A stretch of 64,000 nt of DNA from Lactonifactor sp. BIOML-A5 (GTDB taxonomy: Bacteria > Bacillota > Clostridia > Lachnospirales > Lachnospiraceae): the NCBI RefSeq assembly GCF_009677585.1, contig NZ_WKYV01000015.1, positions 57,624 to 121,623 of the forward strand, written 5' to 3'. Numbering within the stretch: the stretch's first letter is position 1; each line of letters opens with the position of its first letter. Positions 40,731 through 49,339 of the stretch are shown one piece after another. The notes beneath the pieces are model-generated. The model saw only the letters and a list, made by a program, of their open reading frames with translations. It had not been told where the DNA came from and did not search any database. Position numbers and translations under genes: made by a program.

Positions 40731-43700
40731 ATGACAGTTCAAGAGTGGCTGGGGGAGGAAAATACCCTGGGAATAGATATATGGGAGAAGAAATACAGAA
40801 ATAATAATGAAAGCTTTGATGAATGGCTTTTAAGAGTTTCAGGAGGGGATAAAGATATTGAAAAACTGATAGTCGAGAAGAAATTTTTATTTGGTGGAAG
40901 AATTCTCTCGAACAGAAATGCGTTAGACCCATTACGAATTTATAAAAGAGATCTGATGCATGGAGCAGATGTAAATACATGCTTAGAAAAGGCATATTCA
41001 GATAATAAATATCCAAAGACGACATATAGTAATTGTTATGTGATATCACCTCCAGAGGATTCTATTGAGTCGATTTTCGACTGTGCAACCAAATTAGCCA
41101 GAACATATAGTTATGGAGGCGGATGCGGAATTGACATTAGTAAACTAGCTCCAAGAGGGTCAATAGTAAGAAATTCTGCAAAAACGACAACGGGATCTGT
41201 GAGCTTTATGGATTTATACTCATTAATAACAGGACTCATCTGTCAACAGGGACGACGCGGAGCATTGATGATTTCCTTATCCTGTGAACATCCGGATTTA
41301 GAAGAGTTTATCAATATTAAATCCGATCTTGAGAGAGTTACCAAGGCAAATATTTCTATTCGTATAACTGATAAGTTTATGGTGGCAGTAAAAAATAGAC
41401 AACCATTTACGTTAAGTTTTACAAGAGAAGCTACAGGAGAGACTATCACAAAAGAGATAGATGCATACGAATTCTTTCACAAAATATGTGTTGCCAATTG
41501 GGATTATGCTGAACCGGGGATGCTTTTCTGGGATAGAATAGAAAACTGGAATTTACTTAGTTGTGATGATGCTTTTCATTATTCTGGAACAAATCCATGC
41601 TTTTCAGGGAAAATGAGACTTTTAACAACAGTAGGATATAAAACATTTGAAGAGTTATGCGGAACAGAACCTTTTATTTATAATGTAAATGGAAATATTG
41701 TTAAGAGTAAAGTATGGTGTTCAGGGTCAAAAAAAACTGTAAAAATAAAATTGGCAAAAGACGAAATTATTTGTACACCAGACCATAGATTTATGACTAT
41801 TGACGGCGAAGAGTGTATGGCTAAAGATTTAAAAGGAAAGTATATTATGCCATATACAAAATCAAATAAATCATTTGATGAATTTTTTGTTAAATGCGGT
41901 TTTATACAAGGGGATGGGCAATTAAAAAGACTTGATAGTAAAGATCATGGAGGGATTGAAGTTAATATTGGTAAGAAAGACACTGATATTTATGACTTAT
42001 TTGCTAATGAAAAATTTACAATCAAATCAGAAAGATCTATATATTTAGATGGATATAAAAAAGAGTTACTGAGATTAGGCTTTTCCAAAACCAATCTACC
42101 GGATAGAGAATTTCCTGATACATATGATTCTTGGACGCATAATCAGAAGGCTAGTTTTTTACATGGATGTTATTCCGCCAATGGTTCAGTGATTAAAAAC
42201 GGAAGAGTTTTATATAAAACCACTTGTAAGAAATTTGCTGAAAAACTATCACAGACATTATTTGAGGATTTTGATATTCATGGAGTTTATATTACAACAA
42301 ACAAACCTAGAAAGATAAAATTTCCAAATGGAGAATATGAATGTAGAGAAAGTTATGATGTAAATATTGGCCAATATAAAGACATTACTAAGTTTATCGC
42401 TGAAATCAATTTTTATCAACAGTACAAGAGGGAACAACTTGAAATAATGATGAAAAATAGGCCCTCCTATGTTTATAATGTAGAACCATATGAAGAAATT
42501 AAGGTGTATGACTTTATTGAACCTGAGAGACATTGGGGAATTGTAGAAGGTTATGTGGTACATAATTGCGCCGAAGAACCTCTTCCGGCAGGTGGCAGTT
42601 GTTTATTAGGTAGCATAAATTTATCCGAATTTGTAACACCAAATAAAACTTTTGATTTCGAAGATTTTAGAAGTACAGTATCTATAGCCATAAAAGGATT
42701 GAATGGTGTTCTCGATGAGGGGTTGCCACTACATCCATTGCAAGAGCAAAGGGATTCTGTAAGAGATTGGCGTCAAGTGGGTCTAGGAATTATGGGTTTA
42801 GCTGATTGTCTGATAAAGATGGGAATAAGATATGGAAGCTCAGAGGCCTTACATACCTGTGATATGATAGGTCATGCTATGGCGGATGAAGCAATAAAAA
42901 CTTCAGCACTATTGGCTAAAGAGTATGGACCATATCCAATGTATAATCCAATAGCCATAGAACAATCTGCTTATTTTACTAAAAATGCTTTAGGGTATAC
43001 GAAAGAATTAGTAAAAAAATATGGACTACACAATTCTCAATTACTAACTATAGCACCAACAGGGAGTACGGGGTCTATGCTTGGTATTTCTGGCGGGATA
43101 GAACCTATATTTGCCAACTATTATACCAGAAAAACAGAGTCTCTTCATGGATGCGATAAATACTATAAAGTATATACGCCCATTGTACAAAGATATATGA
43201 GTGAGCACGGCTTAAAAGACGATACTGAATTGCCAAAATATTTTATAACGGCACAACATTTAAATTATAAAGAAAGAATCGATACGCAGGCAATTTGGCA
43301 GAAACACATTGATGCATCAATAAGTTCCACAGTCAATGTACCAAATTCATTTACTATAGAGGAAGTAGAAGCTCTATATATGAGAGCCTGGGAGAAAGGT
43401 CTAAAAGGTGTAACTATTTACCGTGATGGGTGTAAAAGAGGAGGTATTTTGACCACGGATAAAAATACTCAAGAGGATAATACATCAAATCAGCTTGAGC
43501 GTGGGATGATTATCAAAGCAGATGATAATTGTATAGGTAAGAAGAGGACAATTATAACTGGATGTGGAACCTTACATTGCGAAGCTTTCTTCGATCCAGA
43601 TACAGGTGAATTGCTGGAGACATATTTTAGCAAAGGCTCGACAGGCGGATGCCATAATTTCATGATCGGTCTTTCCCGGATGATATCCCTGGCTGCAAGA

Positions 43701-44024
43701 GGGGGGATTGATGTATATTCAATAGTCGATCAGCTCCAAAGTAGCGGGACGTGTCCGTCGTATGCTGTAAGAAAGGCTACGAAGCATGATACAAGTAAAG
43801 GAAGCAGCTGTCCGGTAGCAATAGGGAATGCATTAATAGCTATGTATAAAGAAATGAAAAATGATATCGGTGATGATGATGAATCGTTAAAAACTGAAAA
43901 TAAGCCAGTAAAAATCAAAGAAAACAAATCAAATAAACCTAAGTGTCCTGAATGCGGAGAAGAACTTTTTTTTGAAGGCGGCTGCAATATATGCAAATCA
44001 TGCGGCTGGAGTAAATGCGATTAA
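40731..44024 (+). CDS. nrdJ: Class II (B12-dependent) ribonucleotide reductase with intein
   Basis: 1097 codons, of which residues 290-612 are an intein. Extein features: first catalytic cysteine in YSNCYVISPP (Cys102), TYSYGGGCGIDIS, substrate loop, the NPC-A-E finger-loop motif split by the intein, QLLTIAPTGSTGSMLG, and a C-terminal redox region with SSGTCPSY and CPECGEELF...CKSCGWSKC. Class II enzymes need no oxygen or iron cofactor and suit an anaerobe. ATG after TGGAGGC. With thymidylate synthase, dUTPase and the kinase it supplies dNTPs. Confidence 0.9.
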   Translation: MTVQEWLGEENTLGIDIWEKKYRNNNESFDEWLLRVSGGDKDIEKLIVEKKFLFGGRILSNRNALDPLRIYKRDLMHGADVNTCLEKAYSDNKYPKTTYSNCYVISPPEDSIESIFDCATKLARTYSYGGGCGIDISKLAPRGSIVRNSAKTTTGSVSFMDLYSLITGLICQQGRRGALMISLSCEHPDLEEFINIKSDLERVTKANISIRITDKFMVAVKNRQPFTLSFTREATGETITKEIDAYEFFHKICVANWDYAEPGMLFWDRIENWNLLSCDDAFHYSGTNPCFSGKMRLLTTVGYKTFEELCGTEPFIYNVNGNIVKSKVWCSGSKKTVKIKLAKDEIICTPDHRFMTIDGEECMAKDLKGKYIMPYTKSNKSFDEFFVKCGFIQGDGQLKRLDSKDHGGIEVNIGKKDTDIYDLFANEKFTIKSERSIYLDGYKKELLRLGFSKTNLPDREFPDTYDSWTHNQKASFLHGCYSANGSVIKNGRVLYKTTCKKFAEKLSQTLFEDFDIHGVYITTNKPRKIKFPNGEYECRESYDVNIGQYKDITKFIAEINFYQQYKREQLEIMMKNRPSYVYNVEPYEEIKVYDFIEPERHWGIVEGYVVHNCAEEPLPAGGSCLLGSINLSEFVTPNKTFDFEDFRSTVSIAIKGLNGVLDEGLPLHPLQEQRDSVRDWRQVGLGIMGLADCLIKMGIRYGSSEALHTCDMIGHAMADEAIKTSALLAKEYGPYPMYNPIAIEQSAYFTKNALGYTKELVKKYGLHNSQLLTIAPTGSTGSMLGISGGIEPIFANYYTRKTESLHGCDKYYKVYTPIVQRYMSEHGLKDDTELPKYFITAQHLNYKERIDTQAIWQKHIDASISSTVNVPNSFTIEEVEALYMRAWEKGLKGVTIYRDGCKRGGILTTDKNTQEDNTSNQLERGMIIKADDNCIGKKRTIITGCGTLHCEAFFDPDTGELLETYFSKGSTGGCHNFMIGLSRMISLAARGGIDVYSIVDQLQSSGTCPSYAVRKATKHDTSKGSSCPVAIGNALIAMYKEMKNDIGDDDESLKTENKPVKIKENKSNKPKCPECGEELFFEGGCNICKSCGWSKCD
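41598..42566 (+). other. Intein with LAGLIDADG-like endonuclease domain in NrdJ
   Basis: 323 residues from Cys (CFSGKMRLLTTVGYKTFEEL region) to His-Asn (GYVVHN), followed by Cys as +1 residue. Block B-like CTPDHRFMTIDG is present. Two degenerate LAGLIDADG helices are visible: VKCGFIQGDGQLK and FLHGCYSANGSV. The +1 cysteine is the one of the NPC motif, i.e. the intein sits directly at the active-site cysteine of the reductase. Confidence 0.88.
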
Positions 44025-44034
44025 GGCCAACGCG

Positions 44035-44988
44035 TTAAGCATCGGCCTCAGAAGTTATTTGACATTCTATGGGTGATTTATCATCTCGAATGGCCTTGAG
44101 TACAGGCTGGCGGAAATTGCCATTATCAGTAGGCATTGATTCAACTATACATACCAGCCTGGGTTCTAACCATGTGGCGGCACCGTTTCCTTCTGGCACA
44201 TATCCGAAAGGAGAATCATCCACTATCAGGTATGGATGCTCGTTCAGTTTGCGCAGGGATACGCCTAGTGTTACATGACCTCTATATTTTAGGATATTTC
44301 CGTCATACTGACCTAATACCAGGCTTGTCATGTCATTATATTTTTGTATATATCCGCAGATTACATAGTCTCCAGAGGTGTATACCTTAGACTTAATCCA
44401 TTCTTTTGTGCGCTTTCCAAACCAGTACAGGCTATCTTTCTTTTTAGCAACAATTCCTTCTAGCCCCCGCTCCTGGGCAAGTTCGAAAAATTTTACACCG
44501 TTACGCTCTACATAGCGGGATAATCCAAAGTAATTATTTTCTGCCACTACACTCTTTAACATCTCTTTACGCTCCATCAAGGGGAGCTTAGTGACGTTTC
44601 GAAATTCCTTTTGAATGATATCGTACGCCACAAAACAAGCGGGATATTGTTGGGCTGCCAGACGGATTTTAAAAGGAGATGTCAGCATAACCCGACGTTG
44701 GATTTCGTAAAAGTCAGTCACGCCGTTTTTTAATACAAATAATTCTCCATCTAATATGCACCTGCAGGATACATGTTTGTGTATCTCGGCCAGTTCCGGG
44801 ACGCACGGAAGGAGCTGCTTATTACGCTTATTATGCAAATCCGTTCCATTTTTATCCAGATAGGCAATGCATCGGATTCCATCAAGCTTCAATTCATAAA
44901 TATAATCGTCAGAATCAAAGGGATCACGTTCTTCACCTATCAGCATTGGATGAATCCCTTTTGTTAGAAATAAATCTTCTGTTATCAT
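44035..44988 (-). CDS. ATP-dependent DNA ligase (NHEJ type)
   Basis: 317 residues. Adenylation motif YELKLDGIRCIAYL with catalytic Lys near residue 34, KRNKQLLPCVPEL, motif III ILDGELFVLKNG, motif IV LEGIVAKKKDSLYWFG and motif V EWIKSKV, followed by an OB fold. LigD-like ligase core without polymerase or nuclease domains. ATG overlaps the Ku stop as ATGA. Convergent with nrdJ. Together with Ku it forms a complete minimal end-joining pair. Confidence 0.88.
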   Translation of the reverse strand: MITEDLFLTKGIHPMLIGEERDPFDSDDYIYELKLDGIRCIAYLDKNGTDLHNKRNKQLLPCVPELAEIHKHVSCRCILDGELFVLKNGVTDFYEIQRRVMLTSPFKIRLAAQQYPACFVAYDIIQKEFRNVTKLPLMERKEMLKSVVAENNYFGLSRYVERNGVKFFELAQERGLEGIVAKKKDSLYWFGKRTKEWIKSKVYTSGDYVICGYIQKYNDMTSLVLGQYDGNILKYRGHVTLGVSLRKLNEHPYLIVDDSPFGYVPEGNGAATWLEPRLVCIVESMPTDNGNFRQPVLKAIRDDKSPIECQITSEADA

Positions 44989-45755
44989 GCTGTTCCCGAA
45001 ATCTTAGTCTCAAGAGTTTTTTGAACTGCATCCATAAAATTGATGATATTTGATGGCCCACTATTATCTGCGGAAACAATTTGCTTTCCTTCGATTTTCT
45101 TTTCAATAGCATCCTTAAGCCTTTCTTGGTATTCGTCGTGATATGCTGAGATATCAAACGGCTTAATCATTGTCTTAAACAATGTCTTGGTCATCTCTAG
45201 TTGTTGCTTATCTATAGTTGGTTTAATCGATGTTACCGGAATAGATTGTATCTCTTCCTGATAATACAGTATTTTTGCCAATAATCCGTTTTTTGTAGGA
45301 TACAGCACAACTAACTCTTCATTAACATTAATCACAGTTTTAGCAATAGCGACTATTTTTAAATTTAATAATGCCTGACGTATAAGTTCTACGGACTGCT
45401 CTGCCCCTGGTTCCGGAACCACATAATAGTTACGATCAAAGTATATCTGGTCTATATCTGACATTTTAGCGCAGCCTTCCAAATGTAGGGTTTTATCTTT
45501 CTTGGTTTTAATCATTTCTATTTCATCGTTAGTAATCGTTACGTATCTACCCTTTTGGAATTCGTATCCCTTAACAATATCATCATTAGTCACTTCCTTA
45601 TTGCAGGAAGGACAGTATTTTTTATATTTAATTCGTTCATGAGTATCTTTACACAATTGATTAAAATTTACGCTAATATCTCTAGTGGTTTTATAGAGTC
45701 CAACTGGGACATATAGAAATCCATATGATATAGCGGACTTGTGTGCAACTGCCAT
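44985..45755 (-). CDS. ku: Ku-type DNA end-binding protein
   Basis: 256 residues from ATG 45755 (AGAGGTGA ribosome site). Bacterial Ku signature: MAVAHKSAISYGFLYVPVGL, FNQLCKDTHERIKYKKYCPS with CPSC zinc-like pair, VTNDDIVKGYEFQKGRYV, EIEMIKTKK, IDQIYFDRNYYVVPEPG and ELVVLYPTKNG. Binds double-strand ends and recruits the adjacent ligase. It runs against the direction of all surrounding phage genes, which suggests separate acquisition and control. Confidence 0.92.
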   Translation of the reverse strand: MAVAHKSAISYGFLYVPVGLYKTTRDISVNFNQLCKDTHERIKYKKYCPSCNKEVTNDDIVKGYEFQKGRYVTITNDEIEMIKTKKDKTLHLEGCAKMSDIDQIYFDRNYYVVPEPGAEQSVELIRQALLNLKIVAIAKTVINVNEELVVLYPTKNGLLAKILYYQEEIQSIPVTSIKPTIDKQQLEMTKTLFKTMIKPFDISAYHDEYQERLKDAIEKKIEGKQIVSADNSGPSNIINFMDAVQKTLETKISGTA

Positions 45756-45832
45756 TCTAATCACCTCTTTTGGTAATTAGTATCCGCAACAATTTCATTT
45801 TATATTATGGAAAAGAAAGGAATAATTAAAAT

Positions 45833-46345
45833 ATGAAGAGAATCGCAAAATTTCACAAAGTAAGTTGGGATAGATTTTTAGAAGATTGGAAAGATGTATT
45901 TCCCGACTCCTCCACAGAAGATATAAGAGAAATATATGATAATTTGAAACTACCAAAACGCGCAACTAAGGGTTCTGCCGGGTATGACTTCTTTGCCCCT
46001 AATCATATCATTTTAAGTCCCGGTCAAACAATAAAAATCCCCACGGGAATTCGTGTTGAGATGGAGCCCGAATGGGTGCTGAAATGTTATCCTAGGAGCG
46101 GACTGGGTTTTAAATATCGCCTCCAGCTGAATAATACTGTTGGGATAATTGACAGCGATTACTTTTACTCAGAAAATGAAGGGCACATATTTGCAAAAAT
46201 GACGAATGACAGCAATGAGGCCAAGATGTTGAGGATTAATCCGGGCGAAGGATTCATGCAAGGAATCTTCGTGGAATATGGGATCACAGTCGATGATGCT
46301 ACTGATAGAGTTCGGAATGGCGGGTTTGGGAGCACAGGAGTTTAA
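45833..46345 (+). CDS. dut: dUTP diphosphatase
   Basis: 170 residues, ATG after AAAGGAATAATTAAAAT. Five dUTPase motifs: GSAGYDFFAP, CYPRSGLGFKY, NNTVGIIDSDYF, INPGEGFMQG and the C-terminal P-loop-like RNGGFGSTG. Extra N-terminal 45 residues. Removes dUTP and supplies dUMP to the thymidylate synthase at 49336. Confidence 0.92.
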   Translation: MKRIAKFHKVSWDRFLEDWKDVFPDSSTEDIREIYDNLKLPKRATKGSAGYDFFAPNHIILSPGQTIKIPTGIRVEMEPEWVLKCYPRSGLGFKYRLQLNNTVGIIDSDYFYSENEGHIFAKMTNDSNEAKMLRINPGEGFMQGIFVEYGITVDDATDRVRNGGFGSTGV

Positions 46346-46346
46346 A

Positions 46347-46517
46347 ATGAAATATGAATATGAGAATGATAGACAGGAGTTATTTGAGTCACAATTAAAG
46401 ACATGTCCGGAGTGCGGCAGTTACATGACTGAGGAGGAAGAAGACTATGGACTGAACAACTACTATAAAGACAAATGGTATGAGTGTCCAAGATGTGGAT
46501 ATTGTTTAGAGCGTTAG
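46347..46517 (+). CDS. Small zinc-ribbon protein (56 aa)
   Basis: ATG 46347 two bases after the dUTPase stop. Two C-x2-C pairs (TCPECGS and ECPRCGY) 30 residues apart form a rubredoxin-like zinc ribbon. The ATG is preceded by GGAG inside the dUTPase end. Unknown role. Confidence 0.6.
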   Translation: MKYEYENDRQELFESQLKTCPECGSYMTEEEEDYGLNNYYKDKWYECPRCGYCLER

Positions 46518-46591
46518 GTATATTCAACTATGATTTGAGAAAGAGTTTTTTGCTTTGGATATAAAGATGCGGATTAAGAGGAAGGATTTAA

Positions 46592-46765
46592 GTGAAAAAT
46601 TGTTATAAATGTCCTAATAAATATAAAATTACACACACATACAGACATGGAATGATTGGTGAAATAACCATGTGTAGGCTTTATGATAAACAATTATATT
46701 ATTATGGAAATGATGTACCAAAACCGGATTTTAAACATAATTGTTTCGGTGAAAGGAATTACTAG
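46592..46765 (+). CDS. Small cysteine-containing hypothetical protein (57 aa)
   Basis: GTG 46592 after GAGGAAGG. NCYKCPNKYKITHTYRHG with later MCRLYDK and HNCFGE, four cysteines suitable for zinc. Unknown. Confidence 0.5.
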   Translation: MKNCYKCPNKYKITHTYRHGMIGEITMCRLYDKQLYYYGNDVPKPDFKHNCFGERNY

Positions 46766-46825
46766 TTTAGGATTTAGCGGCCGACATAAATGTCGGGAAC
46801 AAATTAAGATTTAAGGAGGTAAGAG

Positions 46826-47077
46826 ATGGCAAAGTATAAAGTGGAAATCAAAGGAAATACGATAACAAAAACTCTCACTTTTATGGGGAAAGAATTTACT
46901 GAGATTTGGGTAGAGGATGGGACATGCTGCTCTTCTTGCATTGAAGAAGAGGTAATGGCAGCATTTCCTGACCTTTTGGATGAGCACGTAAAAACAATTG
47001 AACAATTAACTTGCATGGATGAAGATGAGGTTTTAGAGGCGATTGTAGATTTAACATATTACGAACAAGGTCAGTAA
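46826..47077 (+). CDS. Hypothetical phage protein (83 aa)
   Basis: ATG after AAGGAGGTAAGAG, a very strong site. Vicinal cysteines (GTCCSSCIEEE) and acidic helices. Its leader contains the hairpin CCGACAT/ATGTCGG (46781-46796). Unknown. Confidence 0.55.
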   Translation: MAKYKVEIKGNTITKTLTFMGKEFTEIWVEDGTCCSSCIEEEVMAAFPDLLDEHVKTIEQLTCMDEDEVLEAIVDLTYYEQGQ

Positions 47078-47082
47078 CTTAG

Positions 47083-47116
47083 GATTTAGCGGTCGGCTGC
47101 TGAGTGCCGGAGAAAG
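47083..47116 (+). repeat. 34-bp leader cassette, copy 2
   Basis: Identical to 8007-8040; again just ahead of a small gene, with its GCCGGAGAAAG end serving as ribosome-site region. Confidence 0.8.
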
Positions 47117-47124
47117 CAGGAAAT

Positions 47125-47388
47125 ATGGGAAGTCAGAAATTTTTAAACATCTGCAAAGCTAAAGTGGTTGATTACTATAATGAGCATTGTGAGAAAACAG
47201 ATGTAGTAGATATTGCTGTCAATGATGTGTATGTGGTTTGGTACTGTAAGACGTTGCAGAATCATAAGGCATTATTATCAACGACTGCACCGGACGGTAT
47301 GTACTATGAAATGACTTTTAACGGGGATAGGAACGAGCTGTACATGGACGCATATAAAAAATGGCAGAATATCTGCTTTGAAATGTAA
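47125..47388 (+). CDS. DUF6275-family phage protein
   Basis: 87 residues from ATG 47125. DVYVVWYCKTLQNHKALLST followed by PDGMYYEMTFNGDRNELYMD and AYKKWQN is characteristic of DUF6275 proteins of Gram-positive phages. Function unknown. Intact. Confidence 0.7.
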   Translation: MGSQKFLNICKAKVVDYYNEHCEKTDVVDIAVNDVYVVWYCKTLQNHKALLSTTAPDGMYYEMTFNGDRNELYMDAYKKWQNICFEM

Positions 47389-47410
47389 ATTAAGATTTGA
47401 GCAAATAAGA

Positions 47411-47457
47411 AAGGAGGCGGAAGCCCCGGCCGGGAAAGATGCATCGGCTTCCTTTCA
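47411..47457 (+). promoter_or_regulatory. Ribosome site and start codon bridged by a hairpin
   Basis: AAGGAGG (47411-47417) is 40 nt from the ATG at 47458, too far to act linearly. The interval folds into GGAAGCC (47419-47425)/GGCTTCC (47446-47452) with an inner CCCGG/CCGGG, which brings ribosome site and start within about 6 nt. Confidence 0.5.
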
Positions 47458-48354
47458 ATGATGGATTTAGAGCAGAAGTCAATAAAAAGAATCAAACTGG
47501 CGTCAGAAATGAGTCTGCAGCACTACGGGAAACCGCTGGTATGCACATATAGCGGCGGGAAGGACAGTGATGTGATGCTGGAGCTGTTCAAGCGGTCTGG
47601 AGTGCCATTTGAGGTGCATAATAGCCATACTACTGTTGATGCGCCACCGACAGTGTATCACATACGTAAGAGGTTCGGGGAACTGGAGGATATGGGAATT
47701 AAGGCAGCTATTGAAATGCCTAAGTACAAGGGAAAGCGGGTTAGTATGTGGACACTTATACCCCAAAAAGGAATGCCCCCTTCCAGGCTTATGCGATATT
47801 GCTGTCAGATATTAAAAGAAACAGGGTGTGCTAATAGATTTATTGGAACGGGAGTCCGCTGGGATGAAAGCACTGCCAGAACGGAGAGACAAGCCTATGA
47901 GACGATTAGCAAGGTAAAAGCAGATAAAATTACAGCTACGGATGAAATCATGCTCATGAATGATAATTTAGAAAAACGTAAAATGACCGAACACTGTATG
48001 CAGAAAAACAAAATGGTAGTAAATCCTATAATTGATTGGGAGCACCGTGATATATGGGAGTATATCCGGTCAGAAAGAATAGAATATAATCCTCTGTATG
48101 ATCATGGATATTCACGGGTAGGGTGTATTGGTTGCCCTATGGCTTCCAAAGGGCGATGGAAACAATTTGCTGACTTCCCGACATATCAAAGGGCATATAT
48201 ACGGGCATTTGATAAAATGTTGGAATATCTTCAAGTAAATTGTAAAAAGAATCCGCCAAGATGGAAAAATGGTTATGAAGTATTCCTCTGGTGGATGGAA
48301 GATAAAAATATAGAGGGACAGATGGACCTGATAGAGGATGGGTTTATTCAATAA
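47458..48354 (+). CDS. PAPS-reductase-family PP-loop protein
   Basis: 298 residues. Classical PP-loop TYSGGKDSDVMLELF near residue 32, HTTVDAPPTVYHIR, the LMRYCCQILKETG segment, GVRWDESTART and VNPIIDWEHRDIWEYI, then a C-terminal GCIGCPMASKGRWKQF cysteine pair. Related to CysH/DndC; widespread in phages of Firmicutes. Second PP-loop protein of the element but with canonical motif and no inversion. Two ATGs (47458, 47461) start it. Confidence 0.85.
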   Translation: MMDLEQKSIKRIKLASEMSLQHYGKPLVCTYSGGKDSDVMLELFKRSGVPFEVHNSHTTVDAPPTVYHIRKRFGELEDMGIKAAIEMPKYKGKRVSMWTLIPQKGMPPSRLMRYCCQILKETGCANRFIGTGVRWDESTARTERQAYETISKVKADKITATDEIMLMNDNLEKRKMTEHCMQKNKMVVNPIIDWEHRDIWEYIRSERIEYNPLYDHGYSRVGCIGCPMASKGRWKQFADFPTYQRAYIRAFDKMLEYLQVNCKKNPPRWKNGYEVFLWWMEDKNIEGQMDLIEDGFIQ

Positions 48355-48399
48355 AACTGAAATTTTGCAAAGGAGAGACATGGAGCAGATATTAAAAAC

Positions 48400-48501
48400 A
48401 TGTTGGTAGTTTGTAATGGCAGTGGAGAAATCTTAATGGGTAAAGGAATTAGGGAAAGAACGATTAGGAGGATAAAGAAATTAGGAATCACAAAAGAATA
48501 A
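48400..48501 (+). CDS. Possible 33-aa basic peptide
   Basis: ATG at 48400, about 20 nt after AAGGAGAG; basic C-terminus (RERTIRRIKKLGITKE). Overlaps the start of the following secreted protein, whose ribosome site lies inside it. Weak. Confidence 0.3.
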   Translation: MLVVCNGSGEILMGKGIRERTIRRIKKLGITKE

Positions 48502-49082
48502 TTGGAATTATCTTGGCAGCACTTGCCATTAATACGAGTACTATATATGCAGCTGAAACAACAAATAATGTGAAATACGTTACAGCAAAAAACGGCCTTA
48601 ATATAAGAAGTGCACCGGACATAGAAGCTGAAAAGTTAACTGCTGTACCGTTCGGAACGGAGATTGAGATAATAGAATCAACAGACGATAGTGAATGGGT
48701 TGAGGTGACTTACCAAGAGGGAAAGGCTTATGTGTATGGCAAGTATTTAGGAGACAAAAAGCCAGATGTAACTGAAACATCGAATACGGCTCTGAACTAT
48801 CTAGGAAAGTTTAAGATTACATATTACTGTAACTGCAGAAAATGTTGTGGAAAATGGGCTGGAGGAGCGACAAAAAGTGGGACAATGCCTACCGCTGGCA
48901 GAACAATAGCAGTCGATCCGCGTGTCATACCTTTAGACAGCCAGGTCATTATAGACGGTGTGACATATGTAGCCGAAGACACTGGGAGCGCTATTAAAGG
49001 GAATAAAATTGATATATACGTTTCCAGTCACCAGCAAGCACTAGAACTGGGAACCAAGAAATCGGATGTATACATAAAATAG
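48480..49082 (+). CDS. Secreted SH3 + 3D-domain protein, AUU start
   Basis: AGGAGG (48466-48471) is followed after 8 nt by ATT at 48480, giving RNHKRIIGIILAALAINTST then IYA-AETT: a perfect signal peptide. Without this start (TTG 48513) the basic N-region would be lost. The mature protein has a bacterial SH3 domain (KNGLNIRSAPDIEAEKL, residues 35-95) and a 3D domain with the catalytic Asp motif (GRTIAVDPRVIPLDSQV, YVAEDTGSAIKGNKIDIY) found in cell-wall resuscitation-type and lytic proteins. About 200 residues. Confidence 0.7.
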   Translation: MRNHKRIIGIILAALAINTSTIYAAETTNNVKYVTAKNGLNIRSAPDIEAEKLTAVPFGTEIEIIESTDDSEWVEVTYQEGKAYVYGKYLGDKKPDVTETSNTALNYLGKFKITYYCNCRKCCGKWAGGATKSGTMPTAGRTIAVDPRVIPLDSQVIIDGVTYVAEDTGSAIKGNKIDIYVSSHQQALELGTKKSDVYIK

Positions 49083-49090
49083 GAGGACAT

Positions 49091-49339
49091 ATGGGAATTA
49101 ATATTAAATTGCCTGAGATAGAAGACTTAAATTGCTTTATGAAAGTTTGCAATATATATGAGGAAGACATAGATGTTAAGCAGAAACGTGCGGTAATTGA
49201 CGGCAAATCGTATCTTGGGCTTTTAAGTTTAGATTTATCCCAGCCGATAACCGTGGTGATACATACTGAAAGAACATCGGTTAGAGATATGTTCTATAAA
49301 ACACTGGAAAAGTGGAAAGTAAAGGAGGGAGCACAGTGA
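49091..49339 (+). CDS. HPr-like domain protein
   Basis: 82 residues, ATG after AGGAGGACAT. AVIDGKSYLGLLSLDLSQPI resembles the KS-x-x-G-x-x-S-L region of PTS HPr proteins; the phosphorylatable His-15 region is not present, so it is an HPr-fold relative, not a working phosphocarrier. Overlaps thyA by 4 nt. Confidence 0.55.
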   Translation: MGINIKLPEIEDLNCFMKVCNIYEEDIDVKQKRAVIDGKSYLGLLSLDLSQPITVVIHTERTSVRDMFYKTLEKWKVKEGAQ

